Source: a bacterium
GTDB lineage: Bacteria; Planctomycetota; Planctomycetia; Isosphaerales; Isosphaeraceae
Assembly (NCBI GenBank): GCA_016125085.1
Contig: WGMM01000004.1
Location: 1 to 64,000 of the forward strand
DNA length: 64,000 nucleotides
Direction of reading: 5' to 3'
How positions within the stretch are numbered: position 1 is the first letter of the stretch; each line of letters opens with the position of its first letter. The position numbers and the translations under genes were made by a program. The notes under the pieces were generated by a model that worked only from the letters and a program-made list of their open reading frames with translations, was not told the DNA's origin and ran no database searches. Below, piece after piece: positions 59,806 to 64,000 of this stretch.

Positions 59806-61297
59806 GATGTGGCAAGAGCGAATCGAGCGACCGAAAGGCGGCTGTGCCGGCACGCGACGTGAATTCCTGTGGGAAACTGGGGGCGGTTTTACGGGCCTGG
59901 CGCTGGCTTCCATGCTGGAATCCGACGGATTCTTCGCCAAAGCGAGGGCGGATGACTCTCTGCGGATTTCGAATCCCCAGCTGCCGAAAAAGGCAAAAGC
60001 CTGCATTTTTCTTTTCATGTTCGGCGGCCCTTCTCAGATGGACCTGTTCGATTACAAGCCTGAATTGCAAAAACGGGACGGGCAGACGATCGACAATGAA
60101 TTTCGCCGTAACACGAAAACGAAAGCCGTGCTGCAGGCAAGCCGGCGGAAATTCGCCCGGTACGGGCAATCGGGCCAGTGGGTGTCGGACGCTCTGCCGA
60201 ATCTGGCTCGCCATGCGGACAAGCTGGCCTTCGTCAAATCTCTGTATTCCGACTCATTCGCACACGGTTCCGCCGTATTGCAAATGAATACCGGGCGAAT
60301 TCTTCAGGGGCATCCGTCGCTGGGGGCATGGATGAGCTATGGCCTGGGTGCCGCAAGCGACAATTTGCCCACGCATGTGGTCATGCTCGACCCACGCGGC
60401 GGGCCCACGACCGGGGCCCCGAACTGGTCGGCCGGATACATGCCGGCCCAGCATCAGGGCACGATACTTCGAACGGACGGCTCAGGCCTGATGAACTTGC
60501 GGCCCTGGGAAGGTGTGAACCGCGAGACCGAACGGGCTCAGGTCGATCTGGTGCGGAATTTGAACGCTGAGCATCTTCGGAATCGGCCTGAATTTCATGA
60601 ACTTCAGGCGCGTGTGGGTTCTTCCGAACTGGCTTTCGAATTGCAAACGGCGGCACCCGAAGCGCTCGACGTCTCGGCGGAATCGGCCGAAACGCGGGAA
60701 ATGTACGGCCTGAACGATCCGAAGGGCGAACATCCGCTGGCGCTTGGGCCCGCGCCTTTCGGCCGGCAGTGTCTCGTCGCACGACGGCTTGTGGAGCGGG
60801 GCGTGCGGTTCGTTCAAATCTATTCGGGCGGTGGTGGTGCCGGCGGCCAGAATACCTGGGACGGCCACCACGGGATCGAGGAAAACCTGGCCATTCACTG
60901 CCCGGAAGTCGACAAGCCGATCGCGGCACTTCTGACCGACCTGGACCGGTGTGGCCTGCTTGACGAGACGCTTGTCGTCTGGGGCGGTGAATTCGGCCGC
61001 ATGCCCGTGAGCGAGACTTTCAATACCGGCGGCAAGCCGGGCGGCCGCGATCATAACCCCAAGGGGTTCACCTACTGGATGGCCGGCGCGGGCGTGAAAG
61101 GCGGCACAAGCTATGGAGAAACCGACGAGCTCGGGCAGGACGCGGTCGTCAATCGCCATCATTTGCGCGACCTTCATGCGACGATATTGCATCTGATGGG
61201 GCTGGATCACCGGCGGCTGACCTATTTCTACGGCGGCCTCGAAAACAAGCTGACGGGTGTACAGGAAGCCGAAGTGATCCGCGGTATTCTGGCGTGA
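59795..61297 (+). CDS. DUF1501 protein, Tat-exported
   Basis: 500 aa. Tat leader GTRREFLWETGGGFTGLALASML. DUF1501 marks: ACIFLFMFGGPSQMDLFDYKPELQ, FGRQCLVARRLVERGVRFVQIYSGGG, VVWGGEFGRMPVSETF, GGRDHNPKGFTYWMAGAGVKGG and DLHATILHLMGLDHRRLT. Co-translated with the DUF1549/1553 gene (ATG 59795 inside its end), so the products probably act together in the cell envelope or periplasm. Substrate unknown. Confidence 0.93.
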   Translation: MSIEMWQERIERPKGGCAGTRREFLWETGGGFTGLALASMLESDGFFAKARADDSLRISNPQLPKKAKACIFLFMFGGPSQMDLFDYKPELQKRDGQTIDNEFRRNTKTKAVLQASRRKFARYGQSGQWVSDALPNLARHADKLAFVKSLYSDSFAHGSAVLQMNTGRILQGHPSLGAWMSYGLGAASDNLPTHVVMLDPRGGPTTGAPNWSAGYMPAQHQGTILRTDGSGLMNLRPWEGVNRETERAQVDLVRNLNAEHLRNRPEFHELQARVGSSELAFELQTAAPEALDVSAESAETREMYGLNDPKGEHPLALGPAPFGRQCLVARRLVERGVRFVQIYSGGGGAGGQNTWDGHHGIEENLAIHCPEVDKPIAALLTDLDRCGLLDETLVVWGGEFGRMPVSETFNTGGKPGGRDHNPKGFTYWMAGAGVKGGTSYGETDELGQDAVVNRHHLRDLHATILHLMGLDHRRLTYFYGGLENKLTGVQEAEVIRGILA

Positions 61298-61320
61298 TCG
61301 TATCGAACAGGAGAAATGCA

Positions 61321-62529
61321 ATGATAAGCGAACGAAATGCATCGAGCCGTCGAGGATCGAATCGTCGAACCATTTTGAAGGGCGGAGCGATCGCAGGGCT
61401 TTCCGCCATGGTCGGCATCGATCGTTCTGCGCACGCGTTCGCCGTTCCGAGCCCGCTCGATCAGCCGGACTTTTTCCCGATCTGCGTCTGGCTTCAAAGC
61501 CCTCGGAATGCCGAGGCGTACAAAAAAGCCGGAATCAATACCTATGTCGGTCTCTGGCGTGGCCCGAACGAAGAACAACTGGCCGAGCTGGAAAAGGCCG
61601 GAATGTATGCCATCTGTCATCAAAATGCGACGGGACTGAAATGGAAGGACAAGCCGACGATCCTCGCCTGGATGCACGACGACGAGCCTGACAACGCTCA
61701 GGCCAGGCCTGGCGGTAAAGGTTACGGCCCGCCGGTTCTGCCTTCGGTGGTTCAGGAAGGATATGCGAAAATCAAGGAGAAAGACCCCTCGCGGCCCGTG
61801 TTCCTGAATCTGGGTCAGGGGGTGGCATACGACAATTACATCGGCCGGGGTGTGCGGCGAAACAAGCCTGAAGACTATCCGGAATACGTCAAAGGTGCCG
61901 ATATCGTTTCTTTCGACATTTATCCGGCGTGTCACGACAATGAGGAAGTGGCCGGCAAGCTCTGGTTCGTGGCCGATGGTGTCGCCCGGCTGAAGAAGTG
62001 GGCGGGGCCGGTCCGCAAAGTCTGGAATTGCATCGAAACGACACAGATCAGCCACAAATCCAACAAGGCGACGCCCCTGCAGGTGCGGGCCGAGGTGTGG
62101 ATGTCGCTGGTGCGGGGCTCGCAGGGAATCGTCTATTTCGCGCATCAGTTCGTGCCGAATTTCGTGGAAGCCGGATTCCTGCGGGTTCCTGACATGCTGG
62201 AAGAGATCACGCGCACGAACCTGCAAATTCGAAAATTGGCGAAAGTGCTGAAATCACCCACGATCGAAGGACGAGTCGAAGTCAAGGCCGAGAATCCGGC
62301 GGCCGTCGTGGAATGCATGGTCAAGGAAGATGCCGGGGCTTTGTATGTTTTTGCCGTGAATCTGCGCGGCGAGAAGTCGCAGGCGACTTTCCGGATTTCG
62401 AAATCGGAGCAATTCGAAGAAGCCAGCGTCATCGACGAGAACCGGTCCGTTCGGATCGTCGATGGCACGATTTCCGATTCGTTCGATCCATGGGGCGTGC
62501 ATCATTATCGGATCGAAAAAGGAAGCTGA
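61321..62529 (+). CDS. Tat-exported TIM-barrel (glycoside hydrolase-like) protein
   Basis: 402 aa. Tat leader RGSNRRTILKGGAIAGLSAM. The body reads like a (beta/alpha)8 barrel: FFPICVWLQSPRNAEAYKKAGINTYVGLWR, YAICHQNATGLKWKDKPTILAWMHDDEPDN, RPVFLNLGQGVAYDNYI, GADIVSFDIYPACHDN and WMSLVRGSQGIVYFAHQF, ending in a small beta domain. Asp/Glu in HDDEPD and the FDIYP segment resemble the catalytic regions of GH42/GH2-like clans, but family is not assigned. AGGAGA precedes the ATG at 61321, 24 bp after the DUF1501 gene: third gene of the operon. Confidence 0.78.
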   Translation: MISERNASSRRGSNRRTILKGGAIAGLSAMVGIDRSAHAFAVPSPLDQPDFFPICVWLQSPRNAEAYKKAGINTYVGLWRGPNEEQLAELEKAGMYAICHQNATGLKWKDKPTILAWMHDDEPDNAQARPGGKGYGPPVLPSVVQEGYAKIKEKDPSRPVFLNLGQGVAYDNYIGRGVRRNKPEDYPEYVKGADIVSFDIYPACHDNEEVAGKLWFVADGVARLKKWAGPVRKVWNCIETTQISHKSNKATPLQVRAEVWMSLVRGSQGIVYFAHQFVPNFVEAGFLRVPDMLEEITRTNLQIRKLAKVLKSPTIEGRVEVKAENPAAVVECMVKEDAGALYVFAVNLRGEKSQATFRISKSEQFEEASVIDENRSVRIVDGTISDSFDPWGVHHYRIEKGS

Positions 62530-62578
62530 GCAAGACCGAAACCGCAGGTGTGACTCGCGCTCCGATCTTCAGGCTTCC

Positions 62579-62932
62579 ATGGGGGCCCGGGTGGATCAGG
62601 AAAATCTGCAAGCGGTAGTACGTTCTCTCATCACTCAGATCGTCAATCGCGATTACGAAGCGGCCGTTCGATCGTGTTCGTCTTCCCGATTGTCTGCTGA
62701 CGATCTGCGTGAAGTGATTCGAACTTACGGATGCAAACTGATTGACCTTCCAGAGCATGCCTATGACCGACTCGACGTGATCGAAATTACGGATTCGAAT
62801 CCTCCAGCCTGGTCTGTTCATGTCCCGCTTTGGTCGGAGGAAGAGGGACTTTCGGATCTGACACTCCAATTGACCATCGAGAATGATCGAAATCAGTGGA
62901 ATATCGAACTCGATGACCTTCTTGTGCCTTGA
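62579..62932 (+). CDS. Small acidic protein, DUF7668-like
   Basis: 117 aa. ENLQAVVRSLITQIVNRDYEAAVRS, RLSADDLREVIRTYGCKLIDLPEHAYDRLDVIEI and VPLWSEEEGLSDLTLQLTI, with a W-rich acidic end. The pattern resembles DUF7668-type proteins, which I recall as small immunity-like or conserved hypothetical proteins; the match is from memory only. No signal peptide. The start is uncertain (ATG 62579 with a weak AGG; GTG 62592 possible). Stands 66 bp before the PadR promoter; function unknown. Confidence 0.6.
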   Translation: MGARVDQENLQAVVRSLITQIVNRDYEAAVRSCSSSRLSADDLREVIRTYGCKLIDLPEHAYDRLDVIEITDSNPPAWSVHVPLWSEEEGLSDLTLQLTIENDRNQWNIELDDLLVP

Positions 62933-62962
62933 CGGATTCGGACAGATTCGCCGTCGAACCAC

Positions 62963-62989
62963 TTGACATATATCCGTAACGGATATAGT
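62963..62989 (+). promoter_or_regulatory. PadR promoter with palindromic operator
   Basis: TTGACA (-35, 62963-62968), a perfect palindrome TATATCCG-TAA-CGGATATA (62969-62987), and TATAGT (-10, 62984-62989) overlapping its right arm. The spacer is 15 nt. Transcription would start about at the start codon (ATG 62998), suggesting a leaderless or near-leaderless mRNA. PadR proteins commonly autoregulate through such a palindrome. Confidence 0.75.
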
Positions 62990-62997
62990 CTGTCGTG

Positions 62998-63360
62998 ATG
63001 AAGTACACGAACGGGAAATCTCCGCTGACGCCGGCGGTGTTGCATATTCTGATGGCGCTTGCCGAAAGCGAGCGGCATGGCTACGGGATCATGAAGCAGG
63101 TCGAGGCCGAGTCGAAGGGCCGCGTCAAAATGGGCCCCGGGACGCTATATGGCTCGATCGGCCGCATGATCGAAGCCGGGTTGATCCGCGAAAGCGGCAA
63201 GAAAGTCGACTCGAAGCTCGACGATGAGCGGCGTGTCTATTACGAAATCACAGCGCTCGGGCGGGAAACGCTCGCGGCCGAGCTGGAGCGGTATCGCGAC
63301 GTGATCGTGCTGGCGGCTTCGAAACGCCTTGCGGCGGGAGGGTCTGGCCATGGATTCTGA
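62998..63360 (+). CDS. PadR-family transcriptional regulator
   Basis: 120 aa, typical length. Winged helix: LTPAVLHILMALAESERHGYGIMKQVEAESKGRVKMGPGTLYGSIGRMIEAGLIRESG then RRVYYEITALGRETLAAELERY, the PadR N-terminal fold with its C-terminal helix. It should repress its own promoter and the membrane-protein gene that overlaps its 3' end. The start is ATG 62998 (GTG 62995 directly before it). Effector unknown; in similar modules PadR controls a membrane or ABC-type partner. Confidence 0.94.
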   Translation: MKYTNGKSPLTPAVLHILMALAESERHGYGIMKQVEAESKGRVKMGPGTLYGSIGRMIEAGLIRESGKKVDSKLDDERRVYYEITALGRETLAAELERYRDVIVLAASKRLAAGGSGHGF

Positions 63361-64000
63361 AAGCATCGTCAGGCGTTATCGAACAGTCTACGGCTGCCTG
63401 CTGCGGCTTTTCCCGCATGGATTTCGAAATCGGTACGGAGAAGGGATGGCACAGACGTATCATGACCTCTGCCGTGAGAAGTCGGATGACGTCGCGGGCC
63501 TGCACTCGCTTGCCTTGAGGATGATGGGCGATACGCTCGTGCAGATTTCGAGAGAGAGATTCAGGGAGATGCGAAACATGCGCAAGGGTGTCGCGGCGGT
63601 TTTCGCGGTGACGGGGCTGATTCTGATGCTTCCGGCCGTGGCCATGAGGTATTCCGACGAAGTGAACTGGACGGCATTCGATTTCGTCGTTGCCGCTACG
63701 CTGTTGCTGGGCAGCGGTTTGACGGCCGAATATCTCTGGCGTAAGACGCCGAACGTGGAATACCGGGTGGGCAGCTTGTCAGCAATATTTACCGGATTGT
63801 TCGTCGTCTGGGTCAATCTGGCGGTGGGTATCATCGGCAACGAGAAGAATCCAGCGAATTTATTGTATTTCCTGGTTCTGCTCATCGGTGTCTCTGGTTC
63901 ATGCTTCGCGCGATTTCGGCCCAGGGGCATGTCGATCGTGATGAACGTGACGGCATTTGCCATTGCCGCGGTGCCTCTCGTCGCATTTATCGTCTGGCGG
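63350..64000 (+). CDS. Partial membrane protein co-encoded with PadR
   Basis: The first 217 codons are visible; the frame runs off the right edge. ATG 63350 overlaps the padR stop by 11 bp and has GGGAGG upstream. The N-terminal about 75 aa are soluble (VRRYRTVYGCLLRLFPHGFRNRYGEGM then AQTYHDL) and match the prefix domain found with PadR-linked membrane/permease proteins. TM segments follow (about AVFAVTGLILMLPAVAM, DFVVAATLLLGSGL, IFTGLFVVWVNLAVGII, LLYFLVLLIGVSG, MNVTAFAIAAVPLVAFIVW). Likely the regulated partner of PadR; function not assigned. Confidence 0.85.
   Translation, partial: MDSESIVRRYRTVYGCLLRLFPHGFRNRYGEGMAQTYHDLCREKSDDVAGLHSLALRMMGDTLVQISRERFREMRNMRKGVAAVFAVTGLILMLPAVAMRYSDEVNWTAFDFVVAATLLLGSGLTAEYLWRKTPNVEYRVGSLSAIFTGLFVVWVNLAVGIIGNEKNPANLLYFLVLLIGVSGSCFARFRPRGMSIVMNVTAFAIAAVPLVAFIVWR

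Overview
The window looks like chromosomal DNA of a planctomycete (Planctomycetota; a Gemmatales/Isosphaerales-type genome is plausible, but I cannot name a species). The case rests on gene families typical of that phylum: two DUF1501 proteins, a cytochrome-c/DUF1549/DUF1553 protein, a DUF1559 pilin-like protein, a DUF1080 protein, LEPR-type surface proteins, PEP-CTERM proteins, a Ser/Thr kinase fused to PAS and many Tat-type leaders. Codon use is GC-rich and TCGAA-rich almost throughout. The clear exception is an AT-rich gene near 40.3-41.6 kb.

Layout. 0-6 kb: a partial gene at the left edge, an SRPBCC/AHSA1 protein, a histidine kinase/NtrC-type regulator pair, a DUF1080 protein and a PiT phosphate transporter. 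6-17 kb: an unrecognised 464-aa protein, a four-domain S1 RNA-binding protein with a textbook terminator, two LEPR-type surface proteins, a small HTH regulator and an ABC-2 exporter pair. 17-24 kb: PEP synthase, a CorC/HlyC-type CBS membrane protein, citrate synthase, a ribbon-helix-helix protein and tRNA-Asn. 24-27 kb: three tandem paralogous PEP-CTERM secreted proteins, two apparently starting at GTG. 27-37 kb: a PAS-fused Ser/Thr kinase, a DUF1501 protein, a membrane-anchored patatin-like protein, two secreted propeller-type proteins and the kynU-kynB pair, which together make anthranilate from N-formylkynurenine.

37.9-41.7 kb is an accessory island. It holds an intact Phd/VapC-type toxin-antitoxin pair, an intact ParE/addiction-module pair on the other strand, decayed and rearranged copies of vapC, phd and the 3' end of kynB, short interspersed repeats carrying a GGGGTCAGG/GGAGTCAGG core (minus-strand sense), and an AT-rich DUF4062 gene that is a plausible recently acquired defence-type gene.

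41.7-52 kb is a carbohydrate/lipid-degradation stretch: a large secreted glycosidase-like protein, a DUF6265-like protein, an MFS symporter, a six-hairpin/lyase-like protein, a Tat-exported alpha/beta hydrolase and a neutral ceramidase. 52-64 kb: YchF, a Tat-exported aldo/keto reductase, a DUF1559 protein, an XRE-PBP regulator with candidate operator repeats, a three-gene operon (PSD1-DUF1501-secreted TIM-barrel protein), a small acidic protein, and a PadR regulator with a palindromic operator/promoter followed by a membrane protein cut off by the right edge.

All names come from reading motifs by eye. No database search was made, so family names are recognitions and starts are judged from ribosome-binding sites and family fit.
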